From positions 25,374,831-25,438,830 of the forward strand of contig CP137675.1 of NCBI GenBank assembly GCA_037976565.1: a stretch of DNA of 64,000 bases, in the 5' to 3' direction. The translations under genes and the position numbers were made by a program. This stretch comes from Mesocentrotus franciscanus. Its lineage: Eukaryota; Echinodermata; Echinoidea; Camarodonta; Strongylocentrotidae. The notes under the pieces are model-generated. The model had not been told where the DNA came from. It made no database searches and saw only the letters and a program-made list of their open reading frames with translations. Below are positions 10,831 through 24,479 of the stretch, piece after piece. Numbering within the stretch: the first letter of the stretch is position 1; every line of letters starts with the position of its first letter.

Positions 10831-11555
10831 CAGGCAATAAAGTCAATATTGACTCTTCTCCGAAAAAAATTCAACCACTCGGGGTCTTACAGCTGACAGA
10901 GCCTGCGACTTCGTTCCATTTCAATGAAAGTAACGAAAAGAGTTCAATAATGGTCATTTTCAAAAGTAATTAAAAGAAATCCGAATTTTGAAGTTTTACA
11001 ATGAATTAAAAATAATGTTCGAATTGGTTGTCATGACTCTCATGACGTGTAAGCACTGCGTAGCAGGAGAAGGAAAATTATGAATTTTTTTTTGCTGATG
11101 AGCACTTTCGAATTTACCCACTTGATTGGCCTTACATATACTTGAGAAGATATCATGATAGATTAATACTTCAAAATACTTATTTTTAACTTTTATTGTC
11201 TCTTTCAGGATTTAAGTATGTTAGTGATTGTACTTGGACATGTCTTCAGGCAAAGCAATTATTACCAGTGATGCACGTAGATTGATTTAAAAACAAAAAA
11301 AGGATTACAATGCATCGACAGAATAGTGATACATATTTAAGGGGATTATGTTTTAAACTTTTCGACTTATTTTCCAATTTTCACTGGTTCGTAAACCCCC
11401 TTCCTATTTGGCTACGATCAAATATCGGTTACATGGTCTGAATTTGGTATCTTCTGAGCTTAATGAATTGATAATTATAGTAGAATAATGACAAAAAAGT
11501 AAAGTTTGTTCTCAAACTCTAATTTATACAACTTTTGTTGCTAATAAAGCAAGTA
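10831..11555. other. Intergenic, nothing recognised
   Basis: No exon, TIR or RNA gene seen. Confidence 0.45.
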
Positions 11556-11735
11556 AATGCTTGTAGGTAAGCACCCAGTCGACAAGCAGCTTTGAGTCCT
11601 CTCCGAAGGACTTGGACATTTATTATTAATGCATTACCAAAGGGCACTAGCACATCGACTTTGTTTTGAACTCGGGACCGCATGATTACGAGGCCACTGC
11701 TCTACCACTAAGCCATAGCACCTCCTTTGCTTCAT
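11556..11735 (-). mobile_element. tRNA-derived SINE fragment with RNA polymerase III boxes
   Basis: On the minus strand, 11724-11663 resembles the 5' part of a tRNA. TGGCTTAGTGG (11715-11705) fits the A box TRGYNNARNGG. GAGTTCAAAAC (11673-11663) is a B box with several changes from GGTTCGANNCC. Downstream on the minus strand the body continues to about 11556 and contains a small palindrome, AGTCC...GGACT. The degenerate B box and the mismatched anticodon-stem region argue against a working tRNA gene. A decayed SINE head is the better reading. Confidence 0.6.
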
Positions 11736-14700
11736 ACTTCCCTACATTTCCTTTCATGAAATCTCGGCATTTGTTCGTTTATTATGGTAATTCCTCTTTC
11801 AAACCACACAACTAATTTGACTACGAGCAGACAACCCCAAATGATGTTAATCTTGTAAATTGATTTCTTATTTATCTACATTCATCTCTTTAAGTCTCAC
11901 AATATCACTTTATTTTTTCATAAACACTTCTTATTATTTCATAAGATGTTAAAAGAGTAATGCGATTGCTTCATCGCAGGTAAACGCCCATCTTAAGTAC
12001 AGGCGTGAACGTAGACAAGAGCAATACTTGAACCTCAGTAATTTCAAGCCAACTTTGAAGGGCACTTTTAAATAATTGATTTTTACGCCTTCGGGCGCCG
12101 ATTGACGTAGGCTGAACGCTTGACTATTTCTGATTAATTACTCTTGGTGAATATATTTGTTAGTACTTTATGGTTTTAAACAATAGGTGAGCTCGAAATG
12201 AGTCATTTTCTATGGCGTCTACAATAGACAATGATAATATTTATTGAATTATTTTAATAAATGAATTCTATAAAAAAAAAAAAATTTGATTATGATTTTC
12301 ATTTCTGCAATGATGTAATTTTTTTTCGACGACAACATATAGCTAACCAGTTGTTTTACCTGATAGAATGGGCGGACTGTTTGGGACCATTTGACCAACT
12401 GACATGACTGACTTATGAATAGCCGCAAAACCATAGATCCGACTAACCGCGGACGCCATCGACTTGTATTTTAATGTATTTTTTCACAGAAAATATTGAA
12501 GCGTCATCTACTTTTGACAGCCTAGATCTAATGACATTCGGTAATTGATATCAACGTTCGAAAAAAAATGTTTACGATTTATTCTGTCATTGGTCTGAGT
12601 AATACATGTTATCTTTTACTGTTCGTTTCTGATACGATATAGTGTAACATTGCTTCTAGTAAGGAAATAATGTTACTTGATTAATCTTTTTACGACCAGT
12701 GTATAAAAAAGAAATATCCAGATAATCAAGGTCCGTTTCTGTTTTACTAAAATACATTTGATCTTTAAATATTGTCAAATTGATTTTCCCTGACAGTGAT
12801 TCCACAAAATTCTTTTTTTCTTTTACTACTAAGATTGAAGAAGGCACAAAGAAAAATGTACGACGTAAATCATGTATAGAATAAGGTAAAGACACAAACT
12901 ACGACAAGACAAAAACCCCACACCGACTACAACTTCTTAAACCTTCTCTCAATTGCCCGGGAGCTGAGGCTATTTTCTAGCTCAAACCACAGGACATATG
13001 TTACTATAGTTAGGAAATCACATAATTGTCAGCATTATGGATTGTGTGTCCCATACTTGACCGAAAATAAGTGACCTGTCGTTTCTCCTCCGTTGGTTTT
13101 TCTGTATTTAACTTCTTTTACAAAATTACGATCTGCACGATTTCATCTCCCCAGAGTAAAATAATGACATCCTGGTAGATAACGTTTCACAGATCGAAAT
13201 CCCAAACTGGCTACTTCATACCTACACACATGCTAATTAGTCACGGAGGCATTTGACGTTGATAACAGCTTTTACCAATTTTTCTTGAGAGACGCCTCAT
13301 ATTTCTTAGTTAATCCTTTGAAATATTTTTTCCAAGTTTTATATTCAGCGTCCGAGCTGGTATGGATTTGGGGCCCCTCCCTGGAGGACCAATATTGGGT
13401 CAATTGTGCTCAAACATCGCCAGGAGATCGATAAGTGTGGATGAGTGTACTATCCGTGACCTTTCGGTTGGTCACTGGTATCTTTGAGGGGCGAGAGAAA
13501 CAAAATGACCGGACTGAAAAATACGACCTTTTAAAATGGGTGAAAGAGATGCACCTGCTATTTACATACTTGTTAGAATGGTGCTTCATTTTGCTTCGAA
13601 CATCCCGCTAAGAACGTGAACAAAGCAAAAATATTTTGACGATTCCATTATTGATATGATCAGTTAGTGATAACAGCAACCTTTCAATGCATGCGATCGT
13701 GAAAGGGATATATATAAACCGAACGAAAATATTGGACATTAATATTAACTAGTCATACATCAGTAATTCATGCGGAATGTTCAGTTAGCTTATCCGACGG
13801 TATGACTATGACTGAAACGACAACTAATAAACTCGCATTTAATAGAGAAATCACGTATATTGAAAAACAATAAGAAATATGATTAGGTAAAAGAAAGACT
13901 CTTAAAAACTATTCCATGGAAAAGAAAGGACGAACGAAATTTCCCAATACCTGATTCATACATTCCTTTACTACTGACGGACAATTATAAGCCAACCAGA
14001 TATGTTTCTTGGCCCACTTTGACCATGTTGACTGCCGTTTTAATAGACAAATCTATATTTATTTGTTTATGTTTCTGTGCGTAATGGGTATAGAGAAAAG
14101 CCCATGATAATATGCAAATCGTCGTAAAATCACCGTATGAGGGTATTGTCACATTTTCCCATGAAACGCTGTACAAAAGACGAGTGATCTTGGTGCCGGA
14201 TAAGAGGTCACTGGTTACTACATAAGTCGTCAAATAGTATACATAAGTAAATTAATGTGTAAAGAGGGAAAAGTAAGGAAGTCCATTGGTCACTACATTA
14301 TGCATGTGAATTCACTCATCATTATTTTAATGTACATACACTTAATATCCATATGCAATGCAAACTTATATGTTGTTATATAGATGTAAATATAACCAAA
14401 ACTATGATGTGTGAATCTACTTTCGTTAAAACGAGTTATCTCAAAATTATACTTATAAGAACGTTATTTTTAATATCATTCTATATACTGCTTGTACATA
14501 ATATACTGTTTATGCACCTTTCTAATCTTACAAATATCTGTGTATACTGTAAATACAAAATATATCTAAATAATTATATTATATATAAGAAAGTGCAATT
14601 TGATGAATAAATATTGGGCACATGAGTTTAATTGAATGCTGGACATATTTCACTAACAAAATTAGAGGTGACAGATTTGTTTGCTATATTGTGAATATTG

Positions 14701-17700
14701 TGTTGAATAATTTGGTATTTCTAGTCATGTATTGAATGTTGATTAAACCAGTGCCTAGATACGAAACACAGAAAATAGTTTGTGATTGTCTGTTTTGTGT
14801 AGTTGAAATATTATGGCTTGAATATGCTATTAATTTTGATTTGATGTGATTTGATTTGAGTTGATTTGATTGTTATATATATATATAATCTTTTTAAACA
14901 TATAAATTTATTAAAGTAACATTAGCAAAACATACATTTACGTGATGATGTAATCAAAACGCATACATCCTGAAGAAGGTAGTACAGGAAGTATGTGCAA
15001 GGGTAAAATGAAGTAGAATGGAAACCATAAAGCGTTGGAAACAGACAAAGACATATTGATAGTGGACACAAAAAAAAAATCATCATGCTTTTAAACAATG
15101 TCATTATCTAAATAGTTTGGAAATATCTGTCCCGTAAACATCACTATCAAACTGAGCATGGCAAATCAAATTAATATTCAAATAAACAGCCTTTATCACC
15201 GTGTATAAGTTGAACTAGGGAGTCCTGCGCTAACTCATTGGCTGAACAGAATGTTTAGGCCTATTTCAGAGAAGAGGAAGAAGAAAAATACCAAGAAGAA
15301 ATGTGGATGGCCACAGTGATTGTTTTATTGTACTTACAGGGTAGGAGAAAAGCTGATTAGGGAAGATAAGCTTTCGTCATGAGGAATACGTCTAGCTCAT
15401 AAAGTTTATGTCCAGTATACCCCACACCCTCCCTCCCCGATTTCCCACCCCGCTCTACGTCACTGCTACTCCACTTGATTGAGATTCCGACGGCGTTTAA
15501 AAAAACGGCGGGCATGCGATCCCTGGCCTAACTTGAAATTGACCCTTGAGGAGCGGGATAAGCTAGTGCATTGTACTTGACAACTATCTATGGCTGACCT
15601 CATTAAAGGGTAACCAATACCTTATACTAGCACCCCCCCCTCCCGTCCCCTACCTCCACGGTTTGTGCATACACACTTACACACTTACACTTAATACACT
15701 TACGGGTAAAAGCTTGTGTTGGCGAGGGTTTGTTGATGTTCGTGTGTGTTTTTGGTGTGAAATTACACATGGAATCAGATATATCAATTTCATAGTCTCT
15801 TAATTGATGTTACTAAATGATGAAGACGGTGATGACGATAATAATTTTTAAAAAAACACACAAAATATTCATAATAAAGATCATCATGACAATTATGATA
15901 ATCATAGTAATAATAACAGCAGGTTCTATAGTGATAAAGCGCTAATGTACTTTACAGCTTATTACCCTTTTAGTTTACATCATTTTGTACAAACAGTTAA
16001 AGTTAAATGAACTTGCTTTAAATGAGTTTAGTTTGATGATATCAATACAGTTTGTCGAGGGTACCATTCACATTTATAACGATCTTGGCCAATGTTTAAT
16101 TGACGGTCAATTTTGACATCAATACCTCCACTGGACACTTACGGCATGCCAATGGACCTTCACGTCAGTCATTAAGAGGGCCATGGCGTACAGAACGTCC
16201 ATACGTCAGTTCACCTGTCATCGACCATGTCGACAGACAAATTCCGAAGTTCAATTACATGTACAGTGCGGGTCAATAAGAATGAATCCCACTTTCAAAC
16301 CCAAAATTCGTTAAGAACCCAGAGAATTGCTGAAATATATATTATAAGGGAATAATTAGATCAGAAAAAATATACGATAATAGGTGATTTAACAGCTGGC
16401 CATTTATATATCAATTTCCAATACGCCTTTGCCTTAGGATTAGGTAGTGTTCAGGAGTTACCTTATTGTGTAAATGCAGTTATTTGGAAAGGAGACAATT
16501 ACAAAACTCTTGGGTTAATCCCAGACTTGGGCAGATTGAAGAAGAATTGATATGCTATGAATTAGGAAAAATACTCCTGTTCTACAACTGTTCATGGTCA
16601 TTATATCTTTATGTATTCGAAATTCGCCTGCGAAACGTTTTCATCTTTTTATGATATTTAGCAACAATAACATATCGTAGTTCTTTTAGTTTTAAAATCA
16701 GAATCTCATTTTAAAAAAAAATCCCTCCCCATTAAACAGGTGCTTCTTACCCAGATCAAATGTACTGTATATTACAAACCGTCAACTGAGAGCCAACAAG
16801 GTATTAGCTCATATACTTAAAAGCAAAGTTAAAGTCCTTCTGCCACAGACAATATTTTGTTTTGCACAATACACCTTCTCCAAATGTGTTGCATATAACC
16901 TTTTAAGTAAATAACAAGGCATATATCACACCCACAATGTGTCAGGTCATTGACAAACCTCATCAATCTCCCGGATGTTTTATTCCAATAATTACCCGAC
17001 AAGACAGACATATGTTGCATGTATTTCCCTGGAGGCATCAGCACTTGCTCACGGTCGAGATTACACTTGCAAAGGTTCCTTTAAAGGCACCATTCATCAC
17101 ATAGACATTGTCGTTAAAGAAGATGAACGGTAGATCAATTCCATGAAATGACATCGTGAACTAAACTGTCTGGTTGATTATTTAGTACGTAAGAACTGGT
17201 TGGTTTTTGAGTCATCAAAATGAAAAAAATAACCGACTCATTGTTGCTGAAAATGACATGCGCTGAACACAAAAAATGGTATATGGGACTTAACACACAT
17301 GTGGCATGACAGTTTGGTCCAAACATATCAGCTTTTTCACTTCATATTTTAAATATCGGGGGATTTGGAAAGCAATTCTAATTAGGAAACATTACCAGGA
17401 CGATAATCTTCCAAACTGACGTAAAAAGAATTAGAAAACTCATGAAATTATTTTTCAAATGTACCAAAAGACAAGCTTGTGGCATGAAAGTTTAAGATTT
17501 GTTAGTCTTTCAGCCTTCTCTATAATTGTAACATTCCTGAAAGTTTAAAGAAAAGCAGGCAAGAGAATGTATAGTCTGAAGTGTAATAAGTATAATGAAA
17601 ACTTTGTTTGTACCGCTCTAAACGATACAATCATAAGTATTACCATATAAACTCGTGGTAAATCAAAGTTTGAAAACAGAAAAACACTGCTTGATGTTAT

Positions 17701-19440
17701 TGTCTAGAACAATTTGGAAGGCCGGTCGTTTTTGGTGTTATTATTTGTTTTAACTAGACTCATGAATTATGAACCTTCATGCCTTGGTCACTTTACACGT
17801 CACTCCATATATATTTCCTTGCAAAACATAGGTAGATAATTCCTTTTAATAGTTAAAGCCGATCAATTTATCTGTTTGCAAATGAGACCGGTACTAGTTA
17901 TGCAAAAGTGTGATTTGAGCTCGGTGCAAAGTCTTTGGGGAAACTTGTGCATTGAATAAAACATCGATCCATGTCAACTAAATCACTGACATCTTCCCTA
18001 TCTGAACAAAATGAAAAGAAGTCCTAAAATCAATGAGGAAATAAATTAGATGAAACAGAAGTCCACCCTTTTTAGATCCCAATCATTGTTAATCAATAAT
18101 ATGCCGCTCGTGGATGGAATATGATCAAGCAAATTGCTCACAAATTGCATGGGATTTGACATGGCGCGTATTGCCCTTCGCATGGACCTACCAATTTTCG
18201 AAAACGCAGCATGAAACCAGTCGTAAACGAAGGAGTTATAAAATGTTTGAACGCCTTTCTCCCACATTATGCATCTCTCTCTGTTATTCATTCTTTCCTT
18301 CTTTCACTCTGTCTTTCTTTCTTTTTTCCTTCCTATCGTCTCTCTTTCCTCATCTTTTTTTGTTTTTCTCTTCCTCTCTCTTCCAGGACTTCTTTCTTTA
18401 TTTCTATTTTTTCTCTCTTTCTCCCTATTCTCTGAAGTTCTTCCTCTCTCTCTTCATCCATCTCCAAGTCTCTAAAATCATTGTTTCAGCTTTTTATTCA
18501 ACTATTATATCCCGGAAGTATGTCATGCTTATATCAATAACTACGAAAGTTATCATTTTTGTTTTCTAAACATTTGTTTTTTCTACTCAAAGACAAATTT
18601 AACTGCATAATACGATGTGGCAATCATTGGTTTAAAACAAAGGAAGAATCAGAAATATTCTTTTTCAAATAATATTCATGAAAAACAGGGGAGTTCCAAA
18701 CAAGAAAAGTTAATATTTCAATTTCACCGTATAGTGGCGAGGTCAAAATTCCATGAATAAACGACCGGTTTTGTACATTTTGTGAATAACAACCTTTTCA
18801 TATTATAAATTGCTATCTTCAACTGGCCTTACGGGCGCCAGAATCAAATTAGTGTCGTTGTGTGTGCCTCAACTTTTACTGATAAAAGATCAGACATTCG
18901 ATCTATACGTATCCGTTTCTGCGAGTACGTAAATTGCAGAGAGTACTAAGATGAATTTATTCACGAAAGTTTTGCTCTTTTATAATGTTTTTTTTTTTGG
19001 CAGATTGTCAGAGTAATAATTTTAGCCAGAAACTTTCATTTTTATTCATATTTATATATTTATTTATGTATTTAATTATTTAATTATTTATTCATTCATT
19101 GACTCATTTAGGCTATATTTATATCAATTCATTTAAAATTTTGTATTTTTTTTAAAATCTTCATATGTATTTGTAGTTTGATTCAAACAGAGTAGCACAT
19201 TAATTGCTAAATGTTTACATAAGAAGAAACTTTAAAAATATAGAGCAAACCACAAGCTCAGCAGGCTCAACCTACTGGAACACTGTCACCTATAGCCACA
19301 TAAACCAAGCATTACTCAATGAAGCTTTGCTTTCATGTCTACGATACTAAGAGCCTTCTCTCCCGCTTTATCGACTCTCTGATACATTATTCGTCAACAT
19401 CACCTTCCAACCTTCTTAGGTGGAAAAAAGAACACTCCAG
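11736..19440. other. 7.7 kb gene-free stretch
   Basis: AT-rich DNA with ORFs below 90 codons and no motif. Small items inside are a TTGAT-type tandem patch at 14835-14870 followed by (AT)n to about 14886, a CT/TTTC-rich pyrimidine block at 18260-18475, and a TTTA-rich patch at 19036-19110. No splice-supported exon is visible. Confidence 0.5.
18260..18475. repeat. Pyrimidine-rich low-complexity block
   Basis: TTTC, TCTC and CTTCC words make up most of this 215-bp block. It produces overlapping Phe/Ser/Leu-rich ORFs in all three plus frames, which are compositional artefacts. Confidence 0.8.
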
Positions 19441-19731
19441 GGAGTGTTTCACAAAGACTAAGATCGACTTTAAGTTTGACTTAACTCTGGCAGGCCGTTC
19501 ATGCCACTGGTTGCTCTCACTATTGGTCTCTCAATTATGATCTTTAGATCATATTTTTTCCTTCAATAATGAACTATCAAAAATGTAAATTCTGTAGATT
19601 TGTGACCACAATGTATACGTCCCTTTAGAGACCAATGCAATTAAATGGTGAGAGCAAACGGTGGCATGAACGGCCTGCCATAGTTAAGTCCAACTTAAAG
19701 TCGATCTTAGTCTTTGTGAAACACACCTCCC
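19441..19731. mobile_element. Palindromic MITE, family B, copy 1 (290 bp)
   Basis: The left end (GGAGTGTTTCACAAAGACTA and on) and the right end pair as long inverted repeats of about 100 bp. They include GACTAAGATCGACTTTAAGT, GCAGGCCGTTCATGCCAC and GAGAGCAA-type segments facing their complements. Only a centre of roughly 70-90 bp is unpaired. A second copy lies at 25004-25296 with the same ends. There is no coding capacity. The target duplication is unclear, so I do not assign a transposase superfamily. Confidence 0.88.
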
Positions 19732-21129
19732 ACAACCCCCCTGGTCAGTACGCATGGTAGATTTTCCCCAAAATAAAACAATATGCATTTTGATCCATCG
19801 TAAACAACTTAACCCACCTTTAGGCAATCAAACTGATTATCAATCAATTAACTCCTTGTTTATGAGTCGTAATTTTTCAATATACAAACGAATACATTTC
19901 ACGTTCGTCTTTTGACACACTTTATACATATGTTATTGACAATTCATTACAAACCTTCATACCTAAACAGATAAGCGATATCCATATGCGCAATGCAGGG
20001 CATTACTTAATTCTTAATCGTGACGCAAAAGTGCATGGAGAAGTAGACACCGAAAAACAAATTGATTGAGCAATGACGCTTAATTGACGTGATCGTTCAA
20101 ACACACCGCGTATCAATCATGATATGTGAAAAGACGGACGCCAAAAATGCAGATAATTAAAGTTTAAGACTTGTTAAGGTCATGGTTGAGGAATCAATCA
20201 TTACTTCTTGATTGTTTCTTTATTGCAACGCTAATGATTGCACAGTGTACGGATGAGACAAGTCAGAAAATTCATCAAGATGAATGGTATGACTGCTGCA
20301 AGAAATTGTCATCAACACAGACGCTCCAATGACTGCTTGTTGGAAACTGGATGCTATTTTATCTTTACCAGCATCATTTCCTTCAGACTCTGTGGCAATT
20401 CTCAGGTATCCTATACCGCTAGCTTCGTCAGGGAGTTCAGATTAATGAGACGAGCAGAATTAATCAATACTTTTAGCTCGTATTTACGACCTTGTTTAAT
20501 CATGCAAATGCTATTCAACGATCCTTTTAAAAACCACATTATAAGTTATTAAGAAAAAAATAAGTTTTTAAAGAACTAGATTTCACAAATAGTTTGTTAA
20601 GAACTATGGAGATTGCCAACTTTAACGTGCTGTACATGAGATCCTGTTGATATACCACAATTGATTTACCGCATACTTGTGCATTCGTCACCTATCCGAC
20701 ATACATTTGATCAAACCCAAGCTGTTCTATTACATCTATGTTCTACCGATAATAACGAAAGGGGACATTGGGTCTATACAAAAACCAGCCTTTTTTCTTA
20801 TATCAGACGCTCTCATGTCATGCGGATCCATCATGTTCCTTGAAACATTTAATGGCCGGATAAATAAACAAATGATTCTCATTCGTCTGACACACATTCA
20901 GAGCACATGTCTACAATTATGTAATCAAAAAGTCAATTGCCGTCGGTGAAGTTCTATCTTACACTTAAAACTTCAGTTGCGTATTTGTTTATTGTTATGG
21001 TCTGAAAATGGGATAAAGAAACATTGCGGCAGCTTGAGGATTTTAACGGAGAGAAGTAAATACATAAAAGACCACTAATTGTCCCTAAGGTGCAAAATGC
21101 AATCATGAGAGTAACGAGATAGATTGGGG
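19732..21129. promoter_or_regulatory. Gene-free stretch with possible conserved regulatory segments
   Basis: No exon recognised. Two segments (20030-20170 and 20220-20540) have high sequence complexity and little repeat content. They carry homeodomain-type cores (CTTAATTGAC, GATTAATGAG, GAATTAATCAAT) and a perfect POU octamer ATGCAAAT at 20502-20509. Such clustering is common by chance in AT-rich DNA. An enhancer role is a guess that conservation could test. Confidence 0.2.
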
Positions 21130-21235
21130 ATGGAGGGGGGAGAAAGAGAAAGAGAAAGAGAGAGGTAGAGAGAGAGAGAGAGAGAGGGGAGGAGAGAGAG
21201 AGAGAGAGAGAGAGAGATAGGGGATAGGAAAGAGA
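21130..21235. repeat. (GA)n microsatellite
   Basis: About 105 bp of GA/AGGG repeats on the plus strand. The Ser/Leu-rich minus-strand ORFs over it are artefacts. Confidence 0.93.
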
Positions 21236-23413
21236 CAACCGCGGCATGTGGAACTAGGATTTCTACCAAGACAAGCTAAATGCCTTTAAGAAATTGAGCT
21301 AATATCAAACGGAGAGGGTGACAAAATATTCATTTATTTATTCATTAATTCATTATTTCATCTGTCTAACTAAATATCTATTTATATAACTGTATAGTCG
21401 GGAAAACGTTTTTTTATGAGCATTTTAATTGCATTTTTTCTCATAACGACCTGGCTATGGGAGATCGTGGGCGAGCCATTTTAATATTCATATACAGTAT
21501 TGCAATTTCATTTTTTTAATGATACAAGCCAAAGAGACTCGTCTTCAAATTGTAATGCATTTTGCTCTCCACAATATTATGAAAGAATCCAATAACCCTC
21601 GTTAACTCTCCTGCACTCTCAGAATCAATATCAGGCATGTAGAACATGGAAAAGCAGATCGAAGATTGATAAACATACATTGAATAAAGGATATTCCTCC
21701 CCAAAATGGGGCAAAATATACATATGATATATGCGGCCTTTTTTGTCAGAAGGGCTTATAATGTTTCTTGCCCCAATATCAACTCTCCAGTTTTAAAATT
21801 TTTGCGAGAAAATACGAAGCAACCGAGCAAAGTTTGTATTCTTCATTATAGTGATAATCTTGAAGTAGTGCGTGTCCATTTATAATGCGGGGAAGCGGTA
21901 CATCCTCTTTATCATGGGATTTATTGTCCTTGAGGATAGTATTCTAGAGGGGTATAGTCGTCCAAAGGAGAAGTTGGTATGGATATGGATATGGTTGTCC
22001 TGGTGTATTATAGTCCAGGAGTAAATAATTATAATAATAATAATATTCGATTATTGTATAGCGTATATCACATTACAACGTCTGTATGCGCTTCCAAACA
22101 GCTGTAAAGAGTAATATGAATATCACATTAGCCTATTAGCCTATTAAGCCAACTAAGGCCATAAGCCAATGAGACCAAATGGGTCTCAAAAAAGTGGGAC
22201 AGTCGTAGGTCAGGTTCTCCCCGATTAGGGGGCGATACGGGAGCCGATTATGCTTTTATTTCCTCTGAAAAGCTGTTCAACGCCCAGCGATTTTAATTTA
22301 ATGTGCTATGGTCGATCTTTTTTTCTTCGAATTTCATCGTATCCGGAGCGTACTTGTTTCAACAGGCTAGAGTTTAACGTAAGAAACTTACAAAAATATA
22401 GCTACTAAAAATCCCACTCAATAACCAGATAACGAAGCAATTATCACCAACATCGCTTTTCACCTTTCACAGGTGCGAAATCTATAAATGATTGCGTATA
22501 ATCATGGCAGAATTTAATAACTTCCAATTCGGCAATTCTGGCAATTAAAAGTAATTTCAGTCGTTGAACCAAAGAGACGAATAATTTCAGGAATAAATAT
22601 CAAGATAAACTTTGCCGACGTTTGATCAGAAAAAAGAATTAGAAGGGAAGCACATAGCACAATTAAGTATATTAAACATAATCGAAGTTAAGTCTATTTC
22701 TATGTGATATGTGAAAATGAGGGGCTTGTTGAAAAGCATGCGTGGCTTGTAATGATAAGCCACTCTTAAAGCTTTAGTACGTCTTAATATAAGTTGGTTA
22801 ACTAATTATTTATAATCATCAATAAAGTATGAAAATGTGTGGGTCTTTTAAAGTGTTTAACGAGAGAAAAAAATGACGAGGACAGGACACAGGGGTATTA
22901 GATAAATAAATGTAGAAATACAGTGAAGAAAGTTCAAATATTGATGTTGCTAATACTACAGAAATTAAATTGGAAATTAATTCATATTGGCATTAAAATA
23001 GCCCAGGTAGAAACGAATTAATTGGTAAATAATTTAATTGTATTAGTAAAATATATGATATAACAATTTTTGAGATAAAAAAATAGACCTCCTTTGATTG
23101 GAAAATACAAGAACAAAGGTTGGAAAGTAAAGAAAAAGAAAGAAAATTAGCAGAAGACCATTGTATTTCAGTATTTCTTTTCCAAAAGTGGGATTATTTT
23201 ACAGAGAACAGTGACATATAAATTAAACTACGCTGCATTATAAACTATGATTGTTATTATTATCAGTATTACTTTCCCTTCCCTTGCATACCTTGAGACT
23301 GGTGGAGGGGGGGGGGGGCTGTGAGTGTAATTGAAATGGGGTGTATGAGGGTGTTGTATGTTTGACTTTTTGTGTGTATGCATGTGGAGTGGAAAAGACG
23401 GGCAGTCTTTTGT

Positions 23414-23446
<33 letters not shown>

Positions 23447-24479
23447 TTTGTTAATTCTCTATCTTCAGGGATAGTACTATGTTTTTTATTTAAAGAGTAT
23501 TATTGTTTTGTGCACAAAGCATTGTTGATTTAAACAAATTAAAGAGAAAAAAAGGCTAGGTATCTATAGATTTTGAATAATGTTTTTTCTGTATACTGTT
23601 TTGAATGGAAATGAAAAATGTACGAATTTAGTTTTTACTTGCGACTGATTTAACTTTTGAATGATGCAATTTGTGGTTAATTTGTTTTTATTTGTACTAC
23701 TTCTGTTTGGAGAAATAAAACATTTCATAAAACAAAACTAAAACCCACGCGAAACATGACTCCAAAATGTCACAAAATGAAATATCCCTCTTTTTGCTGT
23801 CGAGACTTTTTGATGAGGAAGACGGAAAAAGGAAACATCGTTTCTCGCATTGCCTGGGGTTGGTGTACGCCTCACGCACCAAGCAATCAATACCCGCCAA
23901 ATGAGCAAATGTATTCTAACCTACTTTCGTCGGGCCGTGGTGGCAGCGGTGCAGGAGGAACGCGGGGGGTCCTCCGCCACAGCCTCGTTCAAATCGATTA
24001 AAATTTCCATTCAGATTCCACATATCATATTTTTGGCCATCGGCAAATGAATATCGTAGGATTAAATCAAATTGCTTGAAGAATGTGTTTATGAAGTTTT
24101 AACTTGGATTCGTCCTTCGCAATGAGAGGACACATCAGGGATTGAAACATTATCGACCGAATTTACAGATCTTACCCTTGAGGTTGCTTGATCGACGTCT
24201 GAAAGAACGTGCCTTTCCGCAAAAAATAATTTTATCATATTTGTGTGGGTGGAATCTTTTACATCAATTTTCAATTTCGCCTACATATTCCTAATATTTT
24301 AGCGTTGGTTATTCAATAGTATATGTCTGGATGCAGAACGCTGCCATGCCGATGGTGGTGGTGTGAGAGGGGGGATCTGTAAATGATTTCATTGGTCACA
24401 CCCACTAAATCAAAATCAACATCACCTATGCATTCATCTCTTTCACTTCTTTCCCATTTTAAACAAATTACTTAATTAC
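21236..24479. other. Gene-free stretch
   Basis: AT-rich DNA without recognised exons. It contains an ATAATA patch at 22030-22046, a G11 run at 23308-23319 and a (GT)n run at 23414-23440. The two overlapping 66-81-codon ORFs around 23756-24050 have no family resemblance. Confidence 0.5.
23414..23440. repeat. (GT)n microsatellite
   Basis: About 13 GT units, nearly perfect. Confidence 0.95.
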
